Shown: positions 41,691 through 50,949 of the stretch, one piece after another
How positions within the stretch are numbered: the first letter of the stretch is position 1
How the letters are laid out: the number at the start of each line of letters is the position of its first letter
NCBI GenBank assembly: GCA_016791425.1
Contig: JAEUMQ010000007.1
Span: forward strand, 545,876-609,875
Direction: 5' to 3'
DNA length: 64,000 nucleotides
From: Hyphomonadaceae bacterium
GTDB taxonomy: Bacteria; Pseudomonadota; Alphaproteobacteria; Caulobacterales; Aquidulcibacteraceae
The notes under the pieces: generated by a model
The model's input: only the letters and a program-made list of their open reading frames with translations
The model's database searches: none
Told to the model about the DNA's origin: nothing
Program-made: the position numbers and the translations under genes

Positions 41691-44600
41691 TTGATCCGGG
41701 GCATCTATTCGCGCGCGCTGTTGCTCGGTTCGGCGTTCGCTGGCGCGCCGACCATGGCCCACGCCATCGACACGACCATTCCCAACGGGACGACCGTCAC
41801 GACCACCACGACCGTCACCGGGACGGACACCGTGACGGTCGATGCAGGCGGCAAGATCACCATGTCCGCCGGGCCGGGCATCCGGTGGGATGGCGACGCC
41901 ACGGGCGGCGGCATCGTCATCACCAACCACGGCCAGATTTCCGGACCGGGCGCCGGCTTCGGCATCAATCTCGCGACCAATCACGCCGGCCCGGTCACCA
42001 TCATCAATACCGGCGAGATACTGTCCTCGACCGGCGTCGCGATCTTCACCGGCTCCCCGACCCTCGGGTCGAACTACTCGACCGGACCGGTCGTCATCGA
42101 CAATCGCGGCGGCACGATCAGCGGCGCGGCCACGCTCGGCGGCTACGGGCCGATCGCAATCGTCACCGGCGCGGGCAACGACACCCTCACGATCGATCCT
42201 TCCTCGGTCATCACCGGCAAGGTCTTTGTCGGCGACGGCTCCGACTACGACACGCTTAACCTCGCCGGAACCGGCGGCGGCCATTTCTTCGGCGAGAGCA
42301 GCGACGACAACCCCGCCTTCAACGGCTGGGACGGCTTCGACATCCTCAACGTCCAAAGCGGAACCTGGACGCTGCACGGCGGCGGCTATTACGAGGTCGT
42401 CGATATCGACGCCGGCGCCGCGCTGATCCTCGATCAGACCAACGCCTACGGCGCCGTCGATTGCTGCCTCGGCCCTGGCCGGATCACCAATTCGACCGTC
42501 CTCACGGTCGATGGCTCCCTCTCGCTGCAAGGCACCTCGAGCGACAACTTCATCTACTCAATACCCGGCGACGGCAGCGGCTGGACCGTCCACGGCTCGG
42601 GCGTCGTCAACATCGTCAACACCGGCACGTTCACGCTCCACAGCACGGGCAACACGTTCAACGGCGACTTGAACATGGCCAATGGCGGCCGGTTCGTCCT
42701 CACTGGCGATTTCGGCGGCGACGTGAACCTCGGCCCCGGCGGCGTGATGGTGATCGGCGCGAGCTTTGCGCCGGCCGTCAATCCCGATCCGAGCGGCAGC
42801 CAAGTCTACGTCATCACCGGCCCGGGCGCGACCGGCACGATGACCGGCGATATCCAAGTCGGCGCCGGCGGCTTCGTCGTCTTCAACCGCACCGGCAATT
42901 ACACCTATAGCGGCGATCTCTCCGGCGCGGGCTCGCTGCGCAAGTTCGGCGCGGGCGTGCTCACGCTCGACGGCACGTATACTTTCACCGGCGACACCCG
43001 CATCTTCGCCGGCTCCATCCTGGTCGCTTCGCAGCTTCCGACCACGACGGTCGTTTCGGTCGATGCCGGCGCCGCGCTCAATATGAGCGGCACGACGCAG
43101 CAGGTCGCCGGGCTCGTCGGCGCCTCCGGCGCCAGCGTCAATGTTTCGGGCGGCGCGCTCACCGTCGCGACCACGACCTCCAACACCTACGCCGGCGCCA
43201 TCACCGGGGCTGGCGCGCTGACGCTCTCGGGCGGCGGCTCGCTCAATCTCACCGGCGCCAATACCTATTCCGGACCGACGACCGTAGAGGGCGGTCAACT
43301 CTACGTGAACGGCTCGATCACCTCGCCCGTCACGGTGACGTCCGGCGGCGTCCTCTCGGGCGCGGGCACGATCAACGGCGCAGTGCAGCTGGCATCGGGC
43401 GGCAAGGTCGCGCCGGGCAATTCGCCCGGCACGCTGAACGTCGCTGGCGATTTCAGCTTTGGCGCCGGCTCCACCTACGAAGTTGAGACCCTGCCCAGCG
43501 GCGTCGGCGATCTCATCGCCGCCACCGGCGTCGCGACGATCGGGTCCAACGTGGCTGTCAGCGTCCTCGCCAGCGGGACAGCCTACAATCCGTCCACGGA
43601 CTACACGATCCTGCAGGCCGGCGGCGGCGTTTTCGGCGCGTTCTCCTCGGTGGCGAGCAACCTCGCCTTCCTGACCCCTACGCTCATCTATTCCGGCAAT
43701 TCCGTCGTCCTGCGCCTCGCCCGCAACGACATCGACTTCTCCGCCTTGGGCCAGACCCCGAACCAGATCGCGTCTGCTGCGGCGGTGGAGCTCCTGCCGG
43801 TCTCCGATCCGGTCTTCCTTGGCGTGCTCAATACGAGCGCGGCCGCGGCACGGACCTCGTTCGACAATCTCTCCGGCGAGATCCACGCCTCGCTCCGCAG
43901 CGCCAACATGATGGCCTCGCGCAGCTTCATGGGCGAGATGCGTTCGCGCCTGGCGCGCGTTTCGGAGGAGGCGTCCGACGCCGGCTTCTGGGTCGAGGGC
44001 TACCTCGCCGACGGCCAACTCGACGCCGACTCCAACGCCGCCGAGTTCGGATACGAGCGCGTCGGCGGCGCCGTCGGCTGGGACGCGCCGGTCGGCGATT
44101 CAGGCCAGATCGGCCTGGCGCTCGGCTACGGGCGGACTAATTCCGAGGTCGTTCCGCGCGCGTCCTACGCCGAAACCGACACGATCGAAGTTGCCGCCTA
44201 TGCTGGCGCGCGCCTGATCGGCGGCGCGGTTGCGCGCGGCGAAATGGCGTACGCCACGCACTCCAACGAAACCACGCGCCATGTCGGGGCCGGCGCATTG
44301 AGCGAGACCGTCAAAGCCGATTACGACGCGCGCACGTTCCATGTCGAAGCCGAGATCGCCCGGCCCATCCATATGGGCCAAGCCACGATCGAACCCTTCG
44401 TCGGGGCCGAATTCGTCGATCTGGATACGGACGCCTTCACAGAGAACGGAGGCGCTGCGGCGCTCACCGGCGCCGAAGGCAGCGACAACGCATTTTTCTC
44501 CACTGTTGGCGTCCGCGCCGCCTATGCCTTCGGCGGCCCCGACAGCGCCAACAGGGTCTACGCCTCGGCCGGCTGGCGCCGCGGCGAAGGCGAGCTCATC

Positions 44601-44807
44601 ACGACCGAGGATCTTGCCTACGCCTCGACGCCGACGGCCCGCTTCCGCACGACCGGCGTCTCGGTTCCGCAGGACAGCGCCGCGCTGGAGGCCGGCGCCG
44701 AGTTCGAGCTTGCGGAGAACTTCAGCGCCGGCATCGCCTATCGCGGCGAGCTGAGCGAGGAGGGCGAAGAGCACGGCGGCCAGGCGCGCATCTCCTGGCG
44801 CTTCTGA
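41691..44807 (+). CDS. Autotransporter with beta-helix passenger
   Basis: This is a 1038-residue protein. The TTG at 41691 is chosen because GGGAGGAACGGGC precedes it and a signal peptide follows at once (ending TMAHA). The passenger, residues 30 to about 680, is Gly/Thr-rich with repeated beta-helix turns and autotransporter-associated (PATR-type) strands such as [20 protein letters not shown] and [20 protein letters not shown]. The C-terminal 280 residues (from about [11 protein letters not shown]) form the translocating barrel and end QARISWRF. It is a type Va secreted or surface protein. The target, such as adhesion, is not readable. The stop abuts the convergent membrane-protein gene. 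Confidence 0.92.
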   Translation: MIRGIYSRALLLGSAFAGAPTMAHAIDTTIPNGTTVTTTTTVTGTDTVTVDAGGKITMSAGPGIRWDGDATGGGIVITNHGQISGPGAGFGINLATNHAGPVTIINTGEILSSTGVAIFTGSPTLGSNYSTGPVVIDNRGGTISGAATLGGYGPIAIVTGAGNDTLTIDPSSVITGKVFVGDGSDYDTLNLAGTGGGHFFGESSDDNPAFNGWDGFDILNVQSGTWTLHGGGYYEVVDIDAGAALILDQTNAYGAVDCCLGPGRITNSTVLTVDGSLSLQGTSSDNFIYSIPGDGSGWTVHGSGVVNIVNTGTFTLHSTGNTFNGDLNMANGGRFVLTGDFGGDVNLGPGGVMVIGASFAPAVNPDPSGSQVYVITGPGATGTMTGDIQVGAGGFVVFNRTGNYTYSGDLSGAGSLRKFGAGVLTLDGTYTFTGDTRIFAGSILVASQLPTTTVVSVDAGAALNMSGTTQQVAGLVGASGASVNVSGGALTVATTTSNTYAGAITGAGALTLSGGGSLNLTGANTYSGPTTVEGGQLYVNGSITSPVTVTSGGVLSGAGTINGAVQLASGGKVAPGNSPGTLNVAGDFSFGAGSTYEVETLPSGVGDLIAATGVATIGSNVAVSVLASGTAYNPSTDYTILQAGGGVFGAFSSVASNLAFLTPTLIYSGNSVVLRLARNDIDFSALGQTPNQIASAAAVELLPVSDPVFLGVLNTSAAAARTSFDNLSGEIHASLRSANMMASRSFMGEMRSRLARVSEEASDAGFWVEGYLADGQLDADSNAAEFGYERVGGAVGWDAPVGDSGQIGLALGYGRTNSEVVPRASYAETDTIEVAAYAGARLIGGAVARGEMAYATHSNETTRHVGAGALSETVKADYDARTFHVEAEIARPIHMGQATIEPFVGAEFVDLDTDAFTENGGAAALTGAEGSDNAFFSTVGVRAAYAFGGPDSANRVYASAGWRRGEGELITTEDLAYASTPTARFRTTGVSVPQDSAALEAGAEFELAENFSAGIAYRGELSEEGEEHGGQARISWRF

Positions 44808-45269
44808 TCAGGACGGCGCCAACAGCGACGGATGGCCGGTGCGCCGGGCGAGTGCATGCGCTCCAAGCGCCGCCGCGTTGATCGCCATCAGCACGCCCAT
44901 GATGTGCCACGAGGTCGGCGCGCCCGTCGCGGCCGCAAGGTGCTCCGCGACGATCGCCGCCATCACGATCGGAACCGCATAGGTCGCGAAGAGCGCCGTC
45001 GCCGCCCCGGGCGCGCCGCGCCGCAGCGGCCCGAACGTCACGTAGAGGCCAAGCAGCCCCAGGCCGGCGGAGGCGCCGCCGATCAGCTTCATGAGCGCGA
45101 AATAGAGCGGCCGCACATCGCCCAGCGCATGTGCCGGCACCGCCGCAGCATGGAAGGGCAGCATGCTTTGAACGCTCGCATAGAGCGCGCCGAACGCGAC
45201 CATGAAGACGCCGAGCACGCCGAAGAGGCCGAGGCTGGCGAGGCGGAGCTGTGATGGGGACGGGCGCAT
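44808..45269 (-). CDS. Small four-helix membrane protein, unknown function
   Basis: This is a 153-residue protein with four predicted transmembrane helices (about residues 12-33, 57-78, 88-110 and 120-140) and short loops. It contains a HALGDVRPLYFALMKLIGG segment. It has no signal peptide or known motif. Its last base is immediately next to the end of the autotransporter gene on the other strand. Family not recognised. Confidence 0.7.
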   Translation of the reverse strand: MRPSPSQLRLASLGLFGVLGVFMVAFGALYASVQSMLPFHAAAVPAHALGDVRPLYFALMKLIGGASAGLGLLGLYVTFGPLRRGAPGAATALFATYAVPIVMAAIVAEHLAAATGAPTSWHIMGVLMAINAAALGAHALARRTGHPSLLAPS

Positions 45270-45332
45270 GGAAACCTCCGATGAAGTCCCCGTACGGCCG
45301 CCCGCCCGTCGCTGTTACGCCTGTCCCCCTCG

Positions 45333-46379
45333 ATGGACGTTGACGCCCCCATCCGCGACAATGCCGATTCCATGCCCACCATCATGGAAACCGAGGCGCG
45401 CGAAGCGCCGGCCGTGGCCGAACGCCTGGTGCGCGCCGCAAGCGCCCCGCTGCGCGCCTTGGGAGCTCGCCTGTGCGCCGCCCCGCCGCGCTTTGCCGTG
45501 ACCGCGGGCCGAGGCAGCTCCGGCGCCGCCGCGCTGCTGGCCAAATACCTCATCGAGGCGCGCCTGGGCTTGCCGGTCGCCTCCGCCGCGCCGTCGCTGC
45601 AATCGGTCTATGGCCGCTCTCTCGCGCTCGATGACGCGCTCCTGCTCGTGGTCTCGCAATCCGGCCGCAGCCCCGACCTAATCGAGGTCTGTCGCTCCGC
45701 TCACGGACATAATCTCCTGCGCGTCGGGTTCATCAACGCGCCCGACGCGCCGCTTGCGCAGCATGTCGATGTCTGCATCCCGCTACAGGCCGGGCCCGAG
45801 CGCAGCGTCGCGGCCACCAAGTCCTGCCTCGCTGCGATGACGATGGTCCTCGGCCTCGTTGCCCACTGGTCCGAGGACGCCGGCATGATTGCCGCGTTCG
45901 AGCGCACGCCGGACATCCTCGCTGATGCGCTTGCACGTGATTGGCCGAGTGATTTTCTGGGCGGCGACGGCCCCGTCTATGTCGTCGGCCGCGGCCCCGG
46001 CCTCGCCTTCGCCAAGGAGGCCGCGCTCAAGCTCAAGGAGACGAACGGCCTCTTCGCGGAGGCCCTGAGCGCCGCTGAGATTCGCCACGGCCCGCTGGCG
46101 CTGGTTGGCCCGGCCCTGCGCATCATCGTCTTCGCCCAGCGTGACGCCGCCTTCGAAAGCCAATGCGCGCTCGCCGCCGAGCTCGAAGGGCAGGGCGCGC
46201 GCGTGCTGCTCGTCGCGTCCGGAAACGGAGCGTTCCGCGTGAAGCCCGATCCCGAGCCCGTGCTGGAGCTTATGTCCATGCTGCTCGGCTTCTATCTCAT
46301 GGCCAGCGACGCCGCCGTCCGCCGCGGCCGCTCGCCCGATGCGCCGCCCATGCTCTCCAAAGTCACGGAGACGCGCTGA
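45333..46379 (+). CDS. nagB-II: SIS-domain glucosamine-6-phosphate deaminase (NagB-II type)
   Basis: This 348-residue protein has two sugar-isomerase (SIS) domains: TAGRGSSGAAALLAKYLIE with LVVSQSGRSPD and ETNGLFAEALSAAEIRHGP. The N-terminus METEAREAPAVAERL matches the NagB-II/AgaS branch rather than GlmS, because the glutaminase domain is missing. It would convert glucosamine 6-phosphate to fructose 6-phosphate and ammonia. The frame starts at 45333, but 45372 (MPTIMETEA) fits family starts better; neither has a clear ribosome-binding site. The stop overlaps the nagA start (TGATG), so the genes are coupled. Confidence 0.85.
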   Translation: MDVDAPIRDNADSMPTIMETEAREAPAVAERLVRAASAPLRALGARLCAAPPRFAVTAGRGSSGAAALLAKYLIEARLGLPVASAAPSLQSVYGRSLALDDALLLVVSQSGRSPDLIEVCRSAHGHNLLRVGFINAPDAPLAQHVDVCIPLQAGPERSVAATKSCLAAMTMVLGLVAHWSEDAGMIAAFERTPDILADALARDWPSDFLGGDGPVYVVGRGPGLAFAKEAALKLKETNGLFAEALSAAEIRHGPLALVGPALRIIVFAQRDAAFESQCALAAELEGQGARVLLVASGNGAFRVKPDPEPVLELMSMLLGFYLMASDAAVRRGRSPDAPPMLSKVTETR

Positions 46380-47500
46380 TGACGGCGTTTGCGCCTTCGC
46401 GCCTCTTCACCGGGGCCGAAATCATCGAAGGGGCGGTGGTCCACATCGACAATGGCCGCGTTACGTCTGTCTCGCGGACGCTCGCGCCCGACGCGGTGAA
46501 GCTCGACGGTCTCCTCGCGCCCGGCTTCATCGACGCTCAGGTGAATGGCGGCGGCGGCGTGCTCTTCAACGACGCGCCGACCGTGGACACGCTCGAAGCC
46601 ATCGCTGCCGCTCATAGCCGGTTCGGCGTCACCAGCTTCATGGCGACGCTGATCTCCGACGAGCGCGGCAAGATCCCAGCGGCGATCGCCGCGGTGGAGG
46701 AGGGCGTGCGGCGTGGCGTGCCGGGCTTGCTCGGGCTGCACCTGGAAGGCCCGTGGTTGTCCGAGCCGCGCCGCGGCGTTCACCCAGCGAAACATCTGCG
46801 CCCGCTCGCTGATGAAGACATCCAAGCGCTCACGCGCACACGCGCGTTTCCGCTGCTGGTCACCGTAGCGCCCGAACAGGCCGCGCCAATCCAGATCAAG
46901 GCGCTCTCCGACGCGGGAATCATCGTCAGTCTTGGCCACACCGCCGCAACCGCGGAGGAGGTTCAGGCAGCGCTCGCCGCCGGCGCGGCGGGTTTCACGC
47001 ATCTCTTCAACGCCATGCCGCCGATCGAAGGCCGCAAGCCGGGCCCGGTCGGCGCCGCGCTCGCCGATCCCGATTGCTTCGCCGGCCTCATCCTCGATGG
47101 CGTCCACGTGCATCCAGTCTCCGCGAAACTTGCACTGGCCGCCAAGACCGCGCGCAGGCTCGTGCTTGTCTCCGACGCGATGTCCACCGTCGGCGCCGCC
47201 GGCTCGTCCATGCAGCTCTTCGGCGAAACCATCGCCGTGCAAGGCGGCGCCCTCCGCACGAGCGCAGGAGTGCTCGCCGGCGCCCACCTGGACATGTCCG
47301 CCGCCATGCGCAACGCAGTCACGCTCCTCGGAGCGTCCCTTAAGGACGCGCTCCGCATGGCGTCGTTGACGCCGGCTGAGTTCCTCCGTGTCGAGATCGA
47401 TCGCGGCCGCATCGCGCCAGGCCTGCGCGCCGATTTCGTACTGCTGAACGACGCGCTCGAGCCCGCAGGCGTCTGGATCGCCGGCGAGCGGGTGGCTTAG
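46379..47500 (+). CDS. nagA: N-acetylglucosamine-6-phosphate deacetylase
   Basis: This is a 373-residue amidohydrolase. Motifs are PGFIDAQVNGGGGV, GLHLEGPWLSEPRRGVHP (metal-binding Glu), SLGHTAATAEEV and FTHLFNAMPPIEGR (histidines), ILDGVHVHP and LVSDAMSTVG (catalytic Asp). The first metal pair normally formed by HxH in other amidohydrolases is replaced by QVNG, as usual in NagA. It removes acetate from GlcNAc-6-phosphate in the cytoplasm. The ATG overlaps the stop of the deaminase gene. The stop overlaps the murQ stop by 4 bases. Confidence 0.94.
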   Translation: MTAFAPSRLFTGAEIIEGAVVHIDNGRVTSVSRTLAPDAVKLDGLLAPGFIDAQVNGGGGVLFNDAPTVDTLEAIAAAHSRFGVTSFMATLISDERGKIPAAIAAVEEGVRRGVPGLLGLHLEGPWLSEPRRGVHPAKHLRPLADEDIQALTRTRAFPLLVTVAPEQAAPIQIKALSDAGIIVSLGHTAATAEEVQAALAAGAAGFTHLFNAMPPIEGRKPGPVGAALADPDCFAGLILDGVHVHPVSAKLALAAKTARRLVLVSDAMSTVGAAGSSMQLFGETIAVQGGALRTSAGVLAGAHLDMSAAMRNAVTLLGASLKDALRMASLTPAEFLRVEIDRGRIAPGLRADFVLLNDALEPAGVWIAGERVA

Positions 47501-48378
47501 CCGATCTCCGCCAGCGCGCGCCGCAGATTGCCGCCATGCTTGAGGAGGAGCGCTTCCGCCGCATCCGCCTCCAGCCCGCGCGCCACCAGCGCCGCGACCT
47601 TCACCTGGTCGCGCGCCTTGGCCAGCGCTGCAGCCGCCGCGTCCTCCCCGACCCCGGCGATTTCCCCTACCATCCGCACGCTCCGTGCACGGAGCTTGTC
47701 GTTCGTCGCGCGCATATCGACCATCAGGCCGGCGTACACCCGCCCAAGCTGCACCATCGCAAGGGTCGAGAAGAGATTGAGCGCTACTTTCTGCGCCGTT
47801 CCGGCTTTCATTCGCGTCGAGCCCGCGATCGCTTCCGCTCCCGTGTCGAGGAGGATCGCGTGATCGGCTGCCTTGAGCAGCGCGGCGCCGGGATTGTTCG
47901 CGATGCCGATGGTGAGCGCGCCGCGCCGCCGCGCCGCGGAGATCGCCGCGATCGTGAACGGCGTCGCCCCGCTTGCCGCGATTCCGACCGCGACGTCGTT
48001 CGCGCCCGCGGCCAGCTCCTCCATCCGCGCCGCGCCGTCGGCGGCCGAATCCTCAGCGCCTTCGATCGAGCGCGTGAGCGCAGCGTCGCCGCCGGCCATC
48101 AGGAAGGCGAGCTGCTCCGGCGGCCAGTTGAACGTCGGGATGAGCTCGGCCCCGTCCTGCACGCCCAGCCGCCCGGATGTTCCGGCCCCGACATAGATGA
48201 GCCGGCCGCCTGCGCGCAGGCGCTTTACCGAATCGTCAACTGCCGCGGCGATCGTGGCGAGCGCCGGCCCGACGGCCGCAACGGCAGCCAATTGCCCTTC
48301 ATGCAGCGCCTTCGCAGCCTCCAGCGTTGTCCACAGATCGAGATCGCGCGTGCGCGGGCTGAGGTCCTCGGTCGTCAT
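47497..48378 (-). CDS. murQ: N-acetylmuramic acid 6-phosphate etherase
   Basis: Starting at 48378 (MTTEDLSPRTRDLDLWTTLE) gives 293 residues, the standard MurQ length. The upstream ATGs at 48441/48435 would add about 20 non-conserved residues. Motifs are AGGRLIYVGAGTSGRLGVQDG and GTEAIAGSTRMKAGTAQKV-like (here DTGAEAIAGSTRMKAGT) in the SIS domain. MurQ cleaves the lactyl ether of MurNAc-6-phosphate to give GlcNAc-6-phosphate, the NagA substrate. It is on the opposite strand between nagA and the kinase gene, so it is controlled separately. Confidence 0.94.
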   Translation of the reverse strand: MTTEDLSPRTRDLDLWTTLEAAKALHEGQLAAVAAVGPALATIAAAVDDSVKRLRAGGRLIYVGAGTSGRLGVQDGAELIPTFNWPPEQLAFLMAGGDAALTRSIEGAEDSAADGAARMEELAAGANDVAVGIAASGATPFTIAAISAARRRGALTIGIANNPGAALLKAADHAILLDTGAEAIAGSTRMKAGTAQKVALNLFSTLAMVQLGRVYAGLMVDMRATNDKLRARSVRMVGEIAGVGEDAAAAALAKARDQVKVAALVARGLEADAAEALLLKHGGNLRRALAEIG

Positions 48379-48428
48379 GTTGCGCGCTTGCCTATCACCA
48401 ACCACATAGAGATTTGGGTCGCTCGGCG

Positions 48429-49325
48429 ATGACATCAACACTTTTCCTCGGCATCGACGGCGGCGGCTCGCGCTGCCGTGCGCGCTTGGAAAGCGCCGAA
48501 GGGGAGGTGCTTGGCCGCGGTTTTGCCGGCCCCGCCAGCATGCGCTTCGGCTTCGACACGGTGCGCGACGCGATCATGACAGTGACGCGCCAGGCGCTCG
48601 ACGAGGCCCGCCTTGATGATGCCGCGCTTGCGCGCACCTACGCCGGCATCGGCCTTGCCGGCACCGGCCACAAGGGCGCGCGCCAGACGCTGGAAGCATG
48701 GAAGCATCCCTTTGCCGGCGCCTGGTTCGAGGGCGACGGCTATCTCGCGCTCCTGGGCGCGTTCGGCGGCGGCGAAGGCGGCGTGGTTATTTGCGGCACG
48801 GGCAGCATCGGCATTTCCTTTCAGGGCAGGACGGTGCGCATCGGCGGCTACGGCTTTCCGGTTTCGGATGAAGGCAGCGGCGCCGATCTCGGCCTGAACG
48901 CGTTGCGCCATGCGCTACGCACGCTCGATGGACGCGCCGAGCCGAGCGCTTTTTCCAAGGATGTGCTCGCGCGCTTCAATGCCGATCCGACCGCCGTCGC
49001 CGACTGGATGGAGAATGCGACGGCCACGGACTACGCCACCCTCGCGCCGATCGTCGTGCGTTGCGCCGAGGATGGCGACGCCGCCGCCGTACGTCTGATG
49101 CAGGAGGCCGCCGCCCATATCACGGGGCTCGTGCAAGCTCTTTATCGCCGCCGCGCGCCGAAGGTCGCGCTGATCGGCGGCCTCGCGCAGGCGGTGCGCG
49201 CCTTCATGGCGCCTGACATCGCAGCCCGTCTGGTCGAACCCGCCGCCGACGCCATGGCCGGCGGCATTCTGCTCGCCAAAGCCGAGGTCCGCGCCGCCGA
49301 GCCTCGGCCCGCGCCGCGCGCCTGA
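48429..49325 (+). CDS. BadF/BadG-family amino-sugar kinase (N-acetylglucosamine kinase type)
   Basis: Starting at 48429 (MTSTLFLGIDGGGSRCRARL) gives 298 residues. The actin-like ATPase fold shows the phosphate-1 loop GIDGGGSRC, a GIGLAGTGHKGAR segment, VICGTGSIG (phosphate-2), SDEGSGADLGLNALR and a late LIGGLAQAV (adenosine loop). This family phosphorylates GlcNAc or GlcN. Position next to murQ and nagA suggests GlcNAc, or MurNAc as well, coming from peptidoglycan turnover. It is divergent from murQ across 50 bases. Confidence 0.88.
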   Translation: MTSTLFLGIDGGGSRCRARLESAEGEVLGRGFAGPASMRFGFDTVRDAIMTVTRQALDEARLDDAALARTYAGIGLAGTGHKGARQTLEAWKHPFAGAWFEGDGYLALLGAFGGGEGGVVICGTGSIGISFQGRTVRIGGYGFPVSDEGSGADLGLNALRHALRTLDGRAEPSAFSKDVLARFNADPTAVADWMENATATDYATLAPIVVRCAEDGDAAAVRLMQEAAAHITGLVQALYRRRAPKVALIGGLAQAVRAFMAPDIAARLVEPAADAMAGGILLAKAEVRAAEPRPAPRA

Positions 49326-49727
49326 CATCGGAGGGTTCCGTCGGAAACTTCACGCGCCGCAGACGGCCTCGCGGCGCTCCCAGGACGAGCAAACGCCGCG
49401 CGCTCCCAGGCCCGCAGTCATGACGAGCAAATATTGGGCTCCCGCGCCAAGAACCCGTACCGCGGCGTGCGCCGAGGCGCATTTCTCGCGCAGCGCCGTC
49501 GAGGCCCGGCCGGCGGCCGCAGCTCCTTCGTACGTCGATCCGAACGGCCGAGAGGGCGACTGCCTCACGCCGAAGCCCGGCCGGCGGTCGCAGGTGCCCG
49601 GCACACCGATCCTAATGGCCGAGAGGGCGATTGGCTCTACATTGGAGCCCGGCCGGCGGTCGCAGGCCTCCCGCACCGCCTTTGCGCTTTTCAGCCGCCG
49701 CCGGACCAGACTATAAGGCCGCCTCCC
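49326..49727. repeat. Repeat-rich spacer before the tRNA
   Basis: This 400-base stretch holds no convincing gene. It contains three copies of a CCCGGCCGGCGGYCGCAG block (about 49504-49522, 49575-49593 and 49648-49665). The last two belong to imperfect direct repeats of about 58 bases (49537-49594 and 49608-49666), both containing GGCCGAGAGGGCGA. The first half also has two CTCCCAGG...GACGAGCAAA-like segments. Open frames through it are short and lack start signals. Confidence 0.6.
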
Positions 49728-49817
49728 GGAGAGGTGGCCGAGTGGTTGAAGGCGCACGCCTGGAACGCGTGTATAGGGGAAACTCTATCGAGGGTTCGAA
49801 TCCCTCTCTCTCCGCCA
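49728..49817 (+). tRNA. tRNA-Ser (GGA)
   Basis: A complete serine tRNA of 90 bases including encoded CCA. The acceptor stem is GGAGAGG with TCTCTCC, the D-arm starts TGGCCGAGTGG, and the anticodon stem CACGC/GCGTG encloses the loop CTGGAAC, anticodon GGA at 49762-49764. A long variable arm typical of serine (TATAGGGGAAACTCTA) follows, then the T-arm GGGTTCGAATCCC. It reads UCC and UCU codons. Confidence 0.96.
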
Positions 49818-49947
49818 GACCTCTTTTGCAATCAATTGCAATAACTAGGGATTTCTCCCTGAGCCACCATATGTAGGGTTACTACCCCTATCGCTACCCT
49901 AAGTGCATTTTGTGGGCGGTGGCACCGACTCCACATAAGCGCCTGTC

Positions 49948-50877
49948 ATGCCATCTGCTGATCCCATGCAGCTTGATGATGTACATCGCGAAGCGCTCGC
50001 CTGGTTCGAGGCGCGGGCCGGCCAAATCGTGCCCTGGCCTGATCCCCTCGCCAATGGACAGCTGCTCGCGGCGAGGGCCAAGGGCATCTACAAGCCTAGC
50101 GGCTGGGCTCACGCCCTAAGCGTCCGAGTCATTCCAAGCGGCCGCTATCCAGATGAAGAGCCGGTTCCGGTCGGCGAGGGTCGATGGCGGTTCCGATATC
50201 ATCAGGAGGAGCCGGACGGAGCGGATGCGGCCGGTTACTTCACGAACCGCGCGCTCGCGCGCTGCCTGACCGACGAAATCCCCGTCGGCGTGTTGTGGCA
50301 GCGGCAGCCGAAGCCCGCCGTTCGATACGAAGTCTTCGGGCTGGCGCGGGTCACTGATTGGCGGGACGGGCTTTTCACCCTCGAAGGCCCCGTCTCAATC
50401 GGGGATGCGAACACGGTGCCCGACGCAGACGGGTCCCTGCTCGAAGATGCGCGCGACCGCGTGCTTGCGGAGATCGCGCAACGTCGGGGTCAGGCGGCGT
50501 TTCGCACACAGCTGCTGGCGGCCTACGGAGGCAGGTGCGCCATTTCAGGGTGCGATGTTGAAGCCGTCCTGGAGGCGGCGCACATCGTCCCTTATCGAGG
50601 GCCGCACAGCAACCGAACGGACAACGGCCTCCTGCTTCGGGCCGACCTGCATACGCTCTTCGATCTCGATCTTCTGCGTATCGCCCCCTGGGCGCTCACG
50701 GTTCAACTTGATCCGACGCTCAGGGACTCGCCCTACGGCGAGTTCGATGGCCGCGCCTTGGCCTTGCCTGTCCGAGAACTGGATCGGCCGAGCAGCGAGG
50801 CCATTCGGCAACGCGCCCTGGACCCCGCGCAAGCGATGCCAAGTGACCCCGGTAAGGTCGCGTTACGAAGGTCTTGA
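49948..50877 (+). CDS. HNH endonuclease with SRA/YDG-like N-terminal domain
   Basis: This is a 309-residue protein. The C-terminal 100 residues form an HNH nuclease: RCAISGCDVEAVLEAAHIVP, TDNGLLLRADLHTLFDLDLL (AHI...NGL...HxxFD). The N-terminal half (KGIYKPSGWAHALSVRVIPS, then Tyr and acidic residues, YFTNRALARC, IPVGVLW, YEVFGLARV) has the order of motifs seen in YDG/SRA domains that flip out modified cytosine. This is the layout of modification-dependent (type IV) restriction enzymes such as McrA-like proteins. It stands alone 130 bases after tRNA-Ser, a common site for acquired genes. No methylase is adjacent. Confidence 0.78.
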   Translation: MPSADPMQLDDVHREALAWFEARAGQIVPWPDPLANGQLLAARAKGIYKPSGWAHALSVRVIPSGRYPDEEPVPVGEGRWRFRYHQEEPDGADAAGYFTNRALARCLTDEIPVGVLWQRQPKPAVRYEVFGLARVTDWRDGLFTLEGPVSIGDANTVPDADGSLLEDARDRVLAEIAQRRGQAAFRTQLLAAYGGRCAISGCDVEAVLEAAHIVPYRGPHSNRTDNGLLLRADLHTLFDLDLLRIAPWALTVQLDPTLRDSPYGEFDGRALALPVRELDRPSSEAIRQRALDPAQAMPSDPGKVALRRS

Positions 50878-50949
50878 ATAGCTCTCAGTGTTGACGCCGG
50901 GGTCACCGATTGCGAACCAGGATTCCTGGCCCTATCTTGCCGTTCGAGA

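Noticed and set aside
41574..44018. Long reverse-strand frames opposite the autotransporter
   Set aside because: They arise from the repetitive Gly/Thr codons of the passenger read backwards; no start signal.
45333..46379. glmS (glucosamine-6-phosphate synthase)
   Set aside because: The N-terminal glutaminase domain with its cysteine is missing; only the two SIS domains are present.
49500..49670. CRISPR array
   Set aside because: Repeats are imperfect, only two to three copies, and spacers are not uniform; no cas gene is present.
49434..49876. Plus-strand frames running through the repeat spacer and the tRNA gene
   Set aside because: They cross a clear tRNA and consist of Arg/Pro-rich sequence; no evidence of translation.
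49326..50880. Genomic island with attachment repeats at tRNA-Ser
   Set aside because: No integrase gene and no repeat of the tRNA 3' end were found downstream, so only single-gene acquisition is suggested.
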